A stretch of 64,000 bases of DNA, taken from positions 434,001 through 498,000 of the forward strand of contig NC_061473.1 in NCBI RefSeq assembly GCF_022581195.2. The letters run 5' to 3'. The notes beneath the pieces are model-generated. The model searched no databases, had not been told where the DNA came from, and saw nothing but the letters and a program-made list of their open reading frames with translations. The stretch is from Helicoverpa zea. Taxonomy: Eukaryota; Arthropoda; Insecta; Lepidoptera; Noctuidae. The position numbers and the translations under genes were made by a program. Of this stretch, positions 1 through 10,511 are shown piece after piece; the stretch's first letter is position 1, and every line of letters begins with the position of its first letter.

Positions 1-383
1 TTGTCCTCGATGGAGACACATTCTTTATAGATTTCAATTGCGTCAATGAACGCAACAACGTCGGAGTTCTGAGCTCCGTCGAAACGAGCAGTGCATTTAG
101 CAAAGTTAGCATTGTTGTTGTGAACTCCCATAGCGTTTGCAGTAGCGGGCGGGGTCGGAACTCGCAGCGCAGCTATCAACTGTTGTAGATGAAAATCCGT
201 CATGGTGATTGTAGACGTAGACGACGGCGAGAACAGCTGTGTGGGTGCCTCATGCACCGAGGGTGACACAGGCTGTTGAGTCGCAGGTGGCGTCACATGG
301 CCACTCTGAGCAGCGTCAGCGCCAGCAGGCGCCGAGTCAGAACGCTGTCCGGGACTATTCGCGCGAGATCTCGTTAGCACCAT
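1..383 (-). CDS. Partial gag-like protein of a Ty3/gypsy-type LTR retrotransposon (5' end only)
   Basis: An open frame starts at ATG 383-381 and runs off the window edge after about 127 codons without a stop. The first 60 residues are a Ser/Pro/Thr/Ala-rich disordered leader opening MVLTRSRANSPGQRSD. They are followed by a MTDFHLQQLIAAL helix and a segment with AKCTARFDGAQNSDVVAFID. That pattern, a low-complexity leader then 'F.G....VV.FI', is how the capsid-like domain of many insect Ty3/gypsy gag proteins begins. The gag core, zinc knuckle and pol would lie to the left of the window. No function for the host is implied. The family name is an inference from composition and motif order. Confidence 0.6.
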   Translation of the reverse strand, partial: MVLTRSRANSPGQRSDSAPAGADAAQSGHVTPPATQQPVSPSVHEAPTQLFSPSSTSTITMTDFHLQQLIAALRVPTPPATANAMGVHNNNANFAKCTARFDGAQNSDVVAFIDAIEIYKECVSIED

Positions 384-1880
384 TTTTACGAAATTAAGCT
401 TACACGCAACACGATATAATAGTCTAAAATGCACTATCACGGTCCGACTATAGTACACACAATGAATAAATAATGTTCAAAAGTCAATAAAACATAATAA
501 TCAAAAGTCTTTAAAAAAACGCACTACTACAACGTGTCCATAAAAGTAATTATTGTGACAAAAAACTATAAGTCCACAATAATAAAAATAATGTCCAAAC
601 ACAATTACAACACTAAATAGTCCTGAGTCCGACGGTAATAAAAGGCACAAATAAAAGGTTTACTTCCCTTTACGGCAGCGGTGGCAGCGCGAGGTCTAAG
701 GTGCGCGCAGTCACAATGCAGCGCAGCCGCAGCGCTCCAGCGTCGGTATCTCGACAGCAACCCAACCGCGGGCTCCGTCGATGTGGTACCGCACAACCAA
801 CACGGGTTGAACAAAGCGGCTACCACACAAGACACCAACCGAACTACCGATATGCTCACTCGTCAATAAGAGTCACGCAAATGTCACAAAACACGGGTCA
901 CAGTTATAATACGAAACACAGTCAATAGTCTATACACAAAACAATGTCTTTAATGTCCTAAACTATATTTACAATAACTTACAGTCAACAATGAACTAAC
1001 GTTAAAAGTTATAAGAATTTAAAAACACTTATTAGGTCCACACAAATGTATTTACACAGTTTACAAGACCTAAACTCAGCACTAATACTAAATAAAGTCT
1101 TACGAACAGCAACAGTCTTAGGCGTTAGGTATCCTAGGTAATATAAAACACTAGAGTGAGAATTCGGCACGCACTCTCGCGAAATAAAGCCTAATACCTA
1201 CAACGGTACACTTCACTTCTAGGTTCATCTAGGTCCAACACAAATCCTAAGTACCTAATTACGTTCGGCCAGACGTTGGGCAGCCACTTTTGGCGTGATA
1301 AATAAAACTAATTGTTGATTGTAAATATAGTTAACACTGTATTTTCGTTTTAAAGCACTAAATGACAAAACTGTGACCAATTTAGGTGTTACTTTATAAC
1401 AAAAGAAATATGGATGGACAAAATACAAAATTAAACGGAAAAACAACAGACTAGCGTCTGTACCGTTCGTGACTCTCTCGGTTACTCGACTAAACTTGCG
1501 CTCGCGGCCCGGCGGCGGCGGTGGCGCAGACCGAGCGGCCGCCGGCCTTGATGCGGGCGTAGAAGAGTGCGACAAGATACGTTATACATAAATGAGAGAG
1601 AGATAGGCAGATGCTACACGGAGCCGTCATGCGTAAAGCGAGCTGGCAACTTGTTTCGCGTGGTGCGATGAGGTAGCCTTGACGGCGGCGGCGGACCTGT
1701 ACGAACCTGTTCCCGCGCTACAGTGGCCATAATGCTATTCTGGGATAGATGGATTCTGCATATGAGCTGTTCTGGGTCCAATTGTCAGCCTATACACATT
1801 ATCGTCATTTTTTCCTTTCTGGCTTTTCTGCCTTAAACATGAGCAAAATTACCATACCTTTTCTACCAGTACAATAAATA
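384..1880 (-). mobile_element. Probable leader/LTR region of the minus-strand LTR retrotransposon
   Basis: This stretch lies upstream of the gag-like start. From about 400 to 1150 the plus strand is visibly A/C-rich, a strand bias unlike the rest of the window. On the minus strand near 1290 the sequence TGGCTGCCCAACGTCTGG follows AT-rich sequence and resembles a tRNA primer-binding site (TGG..CCCAACG), which would put the LTR above about 1290 and a roughly 900-base leader below. A GC-rich block (1498-1560) and another (1670-1700) may belong to the LTR. I could not find both LTRs, so the outer boundary is uncertain; it must fall before the intact exon ending at 1886. The short open frames here look like chance. 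Confidence 0.4.
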
Positions 1881-1885
1881 CTCAC

Positions 1886-3175
1886 AGTTGCAAACAATGT
1901 GCAGCAGTCAGCACCTTATCCTTGTCGATGATGACGGCGCCGCACCACAGGTCATTGTTCACCAGCAAGGCCGCCATGTAAGGAAAGTCTTCTATCACAG
2001 CCACCTCGTCAGGGTTGTAGATGCGCCGGTACCGACGGTCCATCACCAGCTTTGTGGTTGTTGGGGCTGCCTTTGTGGTTGTAGATGTTTGCTGTGTTGT
2101 GGTTGTTGGTTGCTGTGCTACTGTTGTTGGTTGCTGTGCTGTTGTTGTTGCTGAAGGAATTAGGAGATGTAGCATGTTATGGGTGTGCTCAGTCAGATAC
2201 TTCGAGGGAAAACAGTGTATTCTTTGTTGGTTTAGATTGTTAGATATAGAACCTAGGTAAGTAAGAAGGAACTATTGATTAGGTATACTGTACCTCCACG
2301 TACTTGCTTCTTGAAAGAACCATCATAAATTAAGTCTCTAAGAAATGAAGGTTAGAAAGGGATTTCCTCGATAGATGGTCAATTTTTTAAATTGGTATTG
2401 GTTCCAGAGTCAGTTGAGTAAGTTTTTATATGAAAATAAAGAATACTGTAAATAGTTACTAGGTTCTGGTGGAACTATTTCATTGGCAGCTTCATTTCGT
2501 CTGCTAGGGAACTCGATGGGCAGACCTTCGTACTGTTGCGAACCCCCGCCCATTCTACGGTTATCCGCCTTTGAGGAGTCTATGGATATGGGAACCGTCA
2601 TTAATGTGATGAGGAAATTAGATTTATACAGGTCACCTGGGTGTTTTGATAGGCAAATTGCTTGAATTCGTTTGGCTAAGACTTCTATAAGCATTACCTA
2701 CCTATCTATTCATACGTTGGACGTCGGAGGTATTAATTGCCGCATAATTAAAACATTTCTGCGGGCATGGTTCTTTAATTAAATCTGAGACTCCAGATTG
2801 ATACCCTGTTGCTACCGGTCCATCGGCAATATCTTGTTATTGTATCTAGTTTTAGGTATGTAACGGGTTTTTAGTATTTGACATTATGTTAACACAGGGA
2901 CACTGTTTTGCTGGGCATTTTGTTCCACAATTTCTTCTTCCCAGCAAAAACACATAGGAAGTGGTGAAGGGCAGGCGTTTCTGAGGCCTGTCTTTTTAAA
3001 CTGGCCCTTGAAAAAGTGCTGATTTTCAGTCTACTCAGAATAAATGACTTTTTATTTACTAACCTTCGTCAGACCCCTCGAAGGACAGGGAGGTTTCGAC
3101 GTGAGCTGCTACGTATACTAGTGAATTTAGTACAACAAGTAATATTGGCGCCATTCTACACCGCCTGGACGCCAT
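1886..3175 (-). CDS. Secreted trypsin-like serine protease, 5' three exons only (catalytic His present)
   Basis: Three exons join in frame: 3175-3064, 2579-2460 and 2150-1886. They give 165 codons and end in phase 2 at a GTGAGT donor. Exon 1 encodes a start MASRRCRMAPILLVVLNSLV typical of a signal peptide. Exon 2 is a charged spacer. Exon 3 begins with a Thr/Gln repeat (TTTAQQPTT), then R|IYNPDE as an activation-like junction and the first half of an S1 domain ending VLTAAHCLQ, so the catalytic His is kept. The last intron phase and the ending HCLQ match the SPH genes at 10512-33294, where His is Ser, so this is their relative but is potentially active up to this point. Exons for Asp and Ser are not seen downstream; the LTR element at 1-1880 occupies that place. 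It may sit in an intron, or the gene may be truncated. Confidence 0.75.
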
Positions 3176-4030
3176 CTTGATTTTCAATTGTAAGACGCTG
3201 TAAATAGAGCTCTATTTAATATGCGATGTTATGGGACAGCTTTAGGAAGAGTTAGCATGGGCCTGGAATTCAAATATCTTGAGAAACCATGTTATGGATA
3301 CGTTTTAACCCAAATTTTGACATTCACTCTCGCTGCACCTATAGAAGAAACATTGATTTCATGATTTCGCATGGTCATCTTTATAAGAGCAGCATTTTAG
3401 GTACCTAAAAAAGTTCTGACCTTTTACCACATTACCTCTCCTATTCTCCCCTGTAATCCCTAGCATAAAATTTTGTTTTCATTGTCGCATCTGTACCTAT
3501 CTAAGAAAATCTTAACGGAATAGGTTCTCTTAAAAGCGTTTGGTACCTAATTTCTCGAACCGAATACCACTTAATAAGTTCAATGGATACATAAATATTT
3601 ACGATATCAGTAGTAACCAATTAGCCAACAATGTACGTTCTTATGATTGCTTCATCTAATCGAGCATCTGTATCCTGTTTCCTTTCAATACATCCGATTT
3701 AGTTTAATTTATTACATTTTCACACACGCACTGTAATTGGTTTGTTAGAATGCAATTTATTGCGAAGTAGGCTTAGAATGAACTTTAAATAATATAATAA
3801 CGAACCTTTTAGCTATTAGTGATAGTTTCCTATGTTCAGTTAGCAACTAGAAAGCTACAGACCAACCAATTGGTTGGACTAATTGAAACAAATGATTTGA
3901 TTGAACAAAACTACAGCTTTCAATAATCCCATTTCCTTATGCAATAAAAATAACAAATAATAACTTAGTTTATGAAAAATATTTTTATTACAATATGTAC
4001 ACGAAAACTATAAAGCGAAAAAATACTATA
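3176..4030. other. Intergenic stretch without recognised gene
   Basis: AT-rich sequence between the protease first exon and the foldback element. No reading frame with recognisable product was seen. The bases just upstream of 3175 should carry the protease promoter, but no clear TATA or initiator could be singled out. Confidence 0.4.
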
Positions 4031-4616
4031 CAGGGTTACTGGTAAGTAGACCGCATCCTTTCAGGAGGTGATAGTATAGGTCAATACGGACAAATTTGAC
4101 CCTGGGATACACTGGGCAAAAGTTAACCCGTTTCAAGATAATCGAATTTTAAGATCTTTTCTTTACAAGTCGTCTAGGTACACGTATACATTTTTATTAC
4201 TAGTTAAAAGTCTCGTTTTTGCGGATTTTTGTGTGTTTTGTGGCTTTTTGGATAGCTAGATAAATGTAGATGTTTTTTAAGTATTCTGCACAAAAAAATG
4301 AAGAGTAATATTTTTGAGAAAATATCTACTAAAAAAGTAATTGCTGTTCGCTATAATTTCCTCTGTGATTTGTACAGTTTTATGGTTTGTTATTATGAAA
4401 TGATTCATCTTCTATCCAAAAACACACAAAAATCCACAAAAACAAGACTTTTGACTAATAATGAAAATTTATACGTGTACCTAGACGACTGATCTTGAAA
4501 TTCGATTATCTTGAAACGGGTTTACTTTTGCCCAGTGTATCCCAGGGTCAAATTTGTCCGTATTGACCTATACTATCACCTCCTGAAAGGATGCGGTCTA
4601 CTTACCAGTAACCCTG
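4031..4616. mobile_element. Foldback MITE, 586 bp, with about 220-bp terminal inverted repeats
   Basis: The left arm starts CAGGGTTACTGGTAAGTAGA at 4031 and the right arm is its reverse complement ending at 4616. The two arms match almost base for base for about 120 bp and continue with small differences to roughly 220 bp each, leaving a short AT-rich loop. TATA lies immediately on both sides (4027-4030 and 4617-4620), which fits a TATA (or TA) target duplication. No transposase is present, so it is a non-autonomous DNA element of undetermined superfamily. The 64-codon frame inside it is not a gene. Confidence 0.9.
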
Positions 4617-4712
4617 TATACAACAACAATAGACTCAAGTTTTTACACGTGACAACGATTTGGAAATAGAACGAGAATTCTTTTTGGAGAAAATGATTTC
4701 GTGTCTATTTTG

Positions 4713-6352
4713 TTAGTGCCATCCTTTGCCCCAGCCGTAGCCGCTCCAAGAGCCGAGGCTTGAGCCCCAGCCGAGGCCGCCGAGGCCGCCCCAGCCGACG
4801 GACACGGGGGCGGCGATGACGGGGGTGCGGATGATGGGTGCGGTGACGATGGGGGCCGAGACCACGTGGCGGACGATGGGGGCGGACACCACAACGCGCG
4901 GGATCGTCACGCCGTGGTTGATGACGCTGGAGCTGACGGAGTATGATGGCAACACGACAGGGGAGGCTGCCAAACAGAAGGTGGCTTTAAGTATCTATTG
5001 TTTGTCCAATTGATTTATAGCTTGATTGCAAGAGCAAAGACAGTCGTGTAATACATATTTTGTTGCTTTTCAGGCGTTGCAACATCGCAGTTGCAAAATA
5101 TGAACACACGGGTAACAATTTTGTCACATCGGTTTTTGTCTCATAGCAATCAGAAGATAGGTAAGCAAGGGTGTAGTTTATGCAAGTCCATAAGAATTTC
5201 GGGTGTGATAGATGCTGAATGTAACGCCTACAAAATATTTCAAGTTTACTACATGGTTATAATTTGTGAGCTGATCTATTTAAACTGAAATATAACTTTC
5301 TGGCTTTTACGAGTGAGAGCTACTACGTGAAGCCAAAGGATTAGTAAGCTTCAGAGATTTCTAGATAGAGTAAATTCAAATACTAGTTCATTTCTACGGT
5401 GTTGATCGTGGGTTTTACAGCATTGTTTGTGTGGGTGCGGCTTGGAGGCTCACCTTGAACTCTCAATTAGCAAGCCTGCTGTCGTCTTCGTCACAGCCTT
5501 AGAGGGCACTTTCAACAAGTTGTAGGCCCAGTGCTGGACAAAGGTTTCCACAGTTTTTTGCTTCGGAGATATTTATTTGGTCGGCTGAATTTCACTCGTT
5601 TTACGTTTTTCACGTTGGTGAGTCGTTACATAACCATAGTCAGGAGACTTGTTAATTTTGAGTTCCTGGTGAGTTCTTTGGAATGGTGTAGAATAAGTTG
5701 TATTAAGATGACAGCTACTGGGTGCCATGAAACCATCTTCTGTACGGGAGAGTAAAGTCAGAAAGGCAAGCAAACAGAAATTCTGCTTACCTTAGCGGAA
5801 TTTTCTATGCATGGACTTGTATTTTGTGTTCAAATAGTGTCTATAATGAAATGAGGAGTTACCGATGCCCAGCCCCAGCGGTGGGACAGGGTTGGCGACC
5901 GCTATGCCGATGAGGGCCAGAACTAATGCCACCTGCGGACAGAAAACAGTACAAATAATTAGAAAATATTTCGCAAGAGCTTAGCAAAGATTTTGTAAAT
6001 TTTTAAACAATGGGTACTAAGTTCATAACAACATTAAAAAGTCAGGCAATGCTTGCTTCAACCATCTCGATTTAGGTACCAAACTAATAATAGTTTGCAT
6101 ATGCACAAACATATTTAAAAAAATATGGATTACCCTGCAAGACACCCCATTCTTCGTTAATTGATATATCGCGTTTAAGAAAATGGTATTTTAAATATGG
6201 GATGACTATGTTTTAAATAGATAGGTACACCTGTTCCAATTTTGGATTGGTTGTTATTTGGACATTCCCATGAAACTTTTTTGCGATTATATACAGGACC
6301 TACATTTGGGCACTAATTTTCAAAATCTCCAAGTACTTACCGCACACTTCAT
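4713..6352 (-). CDS. Small secreted cuticle-like protein rich in Val/Pro/Ile and Gly/Trp
   Basis: Three exons join in frame: 6352-6341 (only ATG AAG TGT GCG), 5932-5863 and 4966-4713, giving about 111 residues and a TAA stop. The very short first coding exon splitting the signal peptide (MKCA|VALVLALIGIAVA) is typical of insect cuticular-protein genes. The mature part has repeats such as VVVSAPIV, HVVSAPIV and TAPIIRTPV, then a Gly/Trp-rich end (GWGGLGGLGWG, YGWGKGWH). This composition resembles low-complexity cuticular or neuropeptide-like-4 type secreted proteins; no RR chitin-binding consensus is present. The likely place of action is the extracellular matrix or cuticle. The precise family is uncertain. 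Confidence 0.8.
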
Positions 6353-6386
6353 GTTTGTCTATTATCAGGTTTTCACTGAAATATAA

Positions 6387-6421
6387 ACTGAATTCGTTTT
6401 GATTAGCATTGCCCTTATATA
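6387..6421 (-). promoter_or_regulatory. TATA box and TCAGT initiator of the cuticle-like gene
   Basis: On the minus strand TATATAAG lies at 6421-6414 and the arthropod initiator TCAGT at 6391-6387, 32 bases from the TATA start to the initiator A. Transcription from there would give a 5' leader of about 37 bases before the ATG at 6352. The spacing is what is expected of a focused insect core promoter. Confidence 0.7.
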
Positions 6422-6585
6422 CTGGGTGTTAGTGGTCACGCATCACTGTGTCTGCGAGTATCCTGCGCCGGGAAGCTTTGCATCATCTATGCATTATACA
6501 TTAGTTATGAGCCCTTTCGACAGGCGCACTTTTGAAAGACTAGAAATTTTATTGATCAAAACAGTGTAACTGTACCACGGACGGA

Positions 6586-6870
6586 GCGCTTCATCATCAT
6601 CAGCCTTCTTGTTTTCTTCTAACTGAAGGTGACAGGCCTCTTGTCATACAGAGAAGTATGAATGTTAATCACCACGCTTGCTCAAGTCAGGTTGGTGATT
6701 TCAGACTTTAAAGTCCAGGTTTCCTTAAGTTGTTTAGTCAGTAATTACTTAGTGCCCTAGATGTACTTAGCAAATTACGATGGTACTTGCCTGACTGGCA
6801 ATCGAACTTGCACACTCTTACTTGAGAGGCTGGCGCTTTGACCTCTAAGCCTCTAGGCCGACTAAACCGT
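6586..6870 (-). mobile_element. tRNA-derived SINE
   Basis: Read on the minus strand it begins with a tRNA-like head (GTCGGCCTAGAGGCTTAGAGG as A-box region; GTGCAAGTTCGATTGCCAG as B-box region) and ends in a TGATGATGATGA tail at 6590-6600. This is the usual layout of lepidopteran SINEs. The body differs from the SINE family copied at 26835, 35868, 38244 and 49757. Confidence 0.7.
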
Positions 6871-8429
6871 ATGCTTTGCTCAGAAATAAATGACTTTTCT
6901 ATTGTATTCTACAAGGATCGATCGAAAAGATTAAAGGAGTCTGTCCTCAGGTAGGCAACCTGTCAGGGGCTGCGGGATTGTTCGCAAGACTTACCTACTG
7001 CAGCCCTGGAACATGAGGGGGTCTAGAGAGAACATAACTGGCTGTTGTCAGTAGGAGTCATAAGCAAAAGTTTTATGTTATGTAATGTTATGTCCACAAT
7101 TCATTACAAAATTCTATTGCTATGTCAAATAACAAAAACAAACTTGAAATGCTAATGACGCACATTACATGTTAATTCATCCGTTTTTGTTCGTAATAAG
7201 CGCAGGAACTAATACATTATCGTTGCACTATTGGATTACATTAATCACTAACACTTGACTGCTAGTTCTGAGCTTGATATATTTATTTGTGTACTTATAC
7301 TTTGTAATTAAACCATTGATTCTTATTTTGTATGGAGATTTATCTTTTTAACCTAATTATTTATTTTTAATTAACTTTAGTTCGTTATAGTACGCCTTAT
7401 AATATCTATTTGGGTTTCACCCGTTGTTCAGCGGATCATCATCTCTATATTAACCTATATCATCACAATTCACCTTTTTTCACCTATGAGTATCTAGTTC
7501 GATTCAATAGTATACACTCAATTTGAGTGGGTATAGATCCCAATTCTAGGAATGACTCGTAAAGAGAACATTCACAACAACACAACAACTGGACCTTTTT
7601 GTATGGTTAGGTATCTATTTATTTATTTGCCTACAATTATTACACACTTATAAGCTAAGAGTATACCTAAGAAGAATTTAATCATCCATGGTTCTTGGAA
7701 TCTGTTTCAGCAACTAGCCTTAACGCGTGCATGGACTCCTTCATCAAGTTGCTTATGAAGACATTATCGAATTATTCAATTAATCAGTATTGTTAGTATT
7801 GGCCTAGTTATAGTGGATGAGTTAAAATTTATTAAAATTGCATCATATGAGTTGGTAACCTAAAACGAGACCTTCGGACCTAAAACAACAGTTTTCAACA
7901 GTGCTTTATATCCTCCTTGAAAGACTATTCATGAAAGCTGTCTGAATAGTCTGTCTGAATAGTAATAAAAAGTAATAAAAAACTGCATATGACAAAGAAA
8001 CTATTTATTAGTTAAATAAATGAGCATACTAACACAACTTAAGAAAAATAAAACACTAACAAATCGACAAGCGCCCGTGGAACATTTCTTTTAAATACAA
8101 TTGACAACTGCGAGAATTGGCGGCAAAATAAACATGATGTTTTTAGTTATGCGTCGACTAATATCTTTATTTATTCTAAACAGTAGCTTCATAGAAGAGA
8201 TCAGGGCTTCCCTGGGAACATTACTGGAAAGAAAGAAAAACGAATCGGTGCACATGAAAAATATTGTTATAGGTAACAAAGACATGTTGTGAAGAATTTG
8301 ATGCTGATGGTTCAAGTAGGATTTTTTACGAGCCAAGGCTTAAATGTGGGGAATAGGTGTCCACAATAATATTACATAGAGTTCTTACGTATTTTGTAAA
8401 GCACGTTACTTTGTCACCCCAGATCTGGA

Positions 8430-8605
8430 CATGTTAAGTACTCGTAACGGGTCGAACCAGAAAATTTGACAACGAGTCGTATCAAATCATGTTGCCGCAT
8501 AATAGGTTGAGGGGATAGATAGGCAGTCGCTTTATATAAAACACTCAAAGCAGGCTCGGGCTGGAAGCCGACCTCAAAGGGAAAATGCTAGGCATGACAA
8601 GTGAG
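8430..8605 (+). mobile_element. Degenerate SINE 3' part
   Basis: The string 'ttgaggggatagataggcag' followed by 'tcgctt', 'aaacactc', 'ggctggaagccgacc' and 'aaatgctaggcatga' matches, with decay, the 3' half of the better preserved SINE at 49757-50294. The 5' tRNA-like head is missing. Confidence 0.55.
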
Positions 8606-8619
8606 AATTTAATTTAATA

Positions 8620-10019
8620 CTATAAGTCAAGGTTCGCAAAGACCTTCCACGTGTCATTGTCGTAGTCCCACAAGGATGAGAGGCCGTCGATGGGGTTCAC
8701 TCGCAGTTCCAGCATCCTTCGCAGTTGAGCCTTCTGCGAATGTCTCGACAGGCTCGCCGGCAGGGGCTCCAGAACTGTGAACAACGTTAATGTCAATGTC
8801 AATGTTTCTTCATTAGATAATGAAGATGAAGTATTTAGGTATTACGTGAACGTTGTGAACGAACATGCAGTTTTTGCCTACTGACAGAGTGATTTCTGTG
8901 TTAGAATTAGGTAATATACATAATTCGCTAGATTGCAATTGCATTGCGGAATAAAGGTTGGCAAAATTCCAACCTAACTCTAAATCTTTTTGAAATTTCG
9001 AATTCATATCTTTCCTAATGATGTACTCGTATCAAAAAGAAGCCTGTTTATCAGTCACGTCTTCTAATTGAACAATTTGATTTTAATTCTTTATATACCA
9101 TTGAGAAGGATATACTAAGATGATAATATCCAAGAGCGTGAAGTTTTCCCAAAAGATGAAAATCTCTGTCCTTTCATTGCACGTTTCCCAGAACTCACCA
9201 TAATAATGAAGGAATATGAAGGTCCAAAACGTAAAGGAGGTCATAATCAATGCACCGCCCACGATGGCCTTCCACTGGCCCGTGGGGTGCTTGAATTCAG
9301 AGAACGTCTGGCAGAAGGAGGCACGATATAGGGCCTTCTTTTCCTCACAGCACAGCATTCGCCAATCTCCCTTCTCCTTTTCGCGTAATGCCTGATGGGA
9401 AATTTATTAGATTAGTTGATGCAGTGCATTTTTTCTTTCAATAAAAGAAGTTCTTGAGCATGAATGTGAATAGATCGAAGAAATGATGGACTGATTCAGT
9501 ATGGCTGAAAATAAGGTAACTTGTAAGATGACATCAGAGAGCAGAAGTATGGAATCAAAATATATGTTTTTCCAACAACATTAAAAAAAACAGATAGGGG
9601 GAGAAGTAGGTATTTAAGAAGAGTAGCAGAGTTGTACGCAGGGGCTACTATTGCAATAACAAGGATGCAATTATATATTTGACGTTACATTGGATATCGA
9701 CAATATAGCTCAATTTGGTGATATCTTTAGGCTCTTTAGACTCTGTAAATACATAAGTAGGTATAAACTATGCGAAAAATTATAGAAATTGTAAAAACTT
9801 TACACAAATATCTCTGGTGTTCTCCTTAAACCTGATAGCTGGGAATGGAAAGTGGGCATCGTCCTTGTAGTTCGCGCTTCCATTGATCCCAAAGCCCACC
9901 CAATCTCGGTTACCAATCCTACATCTGTTGTGAATTTCTCTCGCTTTTATTGACAATGATGAAGCTCCCACGGATTTTAAAGTTAGCAACGACATTTTCA
10001 ATGCAAATTTAATTTGCAT
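8620..10019 (-). CDS. Cytochrome c oxidase subunit 4 paralogue (COX4-like)
   Basis: Exons 10019-9804, 9391-9199 and 8774-8620 join in frame to about 187 residues. Recognisable COX4 blocks are RIGNRDWVGFGINGSANY, then LREKEKGDWR, EEKKALYRASFCQTFSEF, a hydrophobic inner-membrane segment (about residues 115-135) and QKAQLRRMLELRVNPIDGL followed by WDYDN. The subunit spans the mitochondrial inner membrane in complex IV; the first 25 or so residues (basic, Ser-rich) look like an import presequence. It differs from the COX4 at 34904 in three ways: the intron before RIGNR is absent (two exons fused), the presequence is unrelated, and the C-terminus has seven or so extra residues. Exons 2 and 3 keep the same intron phases. 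The start may be the first ATG or the one at 9995. Insect COX4 duplicates are often testis-biased, but that is not shown here. Confidence 0.85.
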
Positions 10020-10511
10020 TGACAGTAAGACAAATTGTCAAAAACACTTCATGTTTTTAAAAATAAAATCAGTTAAGATGACTGCTGACAGTGTCAAAAA
10101 AGGTTGGACTTCGATAAAAAATACTTGCAAACTTCTTTTGTGTTTTGAAATTGTATGCGTGATCAGATCAATCAGATCAATCAGATCAATCAAATCAGAA
10201 AATATAGTAACATAAGTGATTGTTATTTTATTCTGTTGGAGAGTAAATTATTTTGAAAGTGCCACAATAAGACTATTCCTAACTACATGGCATAGTTGAA
10301 CTGAATGGTTTGACCTCAGTAGGCAATCAAAAAGGAATATTTTTTTTGAATTAGTGAATTAAAGTATTAACGGTGCAACACAATATTATCAAAACACAGT
10401 TACGGTACGCTTAAACTGTATATTTTCCGAAATGGTTTCCTGGAAGGGATCCCTGAAGGTCTCCAAGGACTTTGAATACGAAAGTATTTAATTGAATCTT
10501 GACTTATAACT
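10020..10511. other. Spacer between SPH-A and COX4-like
   Basis: About 490 AT-rich bases. It contains a short tandem run of 'atcagatca' units at 10161-10198 and no recognisable gene. It should contain the COX4-like promoter and SPH-A 3' end signals. Confidence 0.4.

Larger units (their letters stand above)
6422..8619. other. Intergenic region between cuticle-like gene and COX4-like gene, repeats only
   Basis: It holds a SINE (6586-6870), a moderately GC-rich unassigned segment at about 6905-7035 that looks like a repeat remnant, AT-rich sequence, and a degenerate SINE 3' end near 8430-8605. The two opposing short frames around 8091-8336 do not resemble any protein. Confidence 0.5.

Noticed and set aside
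1255..1575. 106-codon minus-strand frame with a Pro-rich start
   Set aside because: It crosses the presumed primer-binding site and LTR border of the gypsy-type element and has no recognisable domain.
2021..2260. Val/Cys-rich plus-strand frame
   Set aside because: It is the antisense shadow of the Thr/Gln-repeat exon of the protease at 1886-3175.
4298..4492. 64-codon plus-strand frame
   Set aside because: It lies wholly inside the loop and arms of the foldback MITE and resembles no protein.
10161..10198. Possible CRISPR-like or regulatory tandem 'atcagatca' run
   Set aside because: Very short simple repeat in a eukaryotic genome; no spacers or conserved structure.
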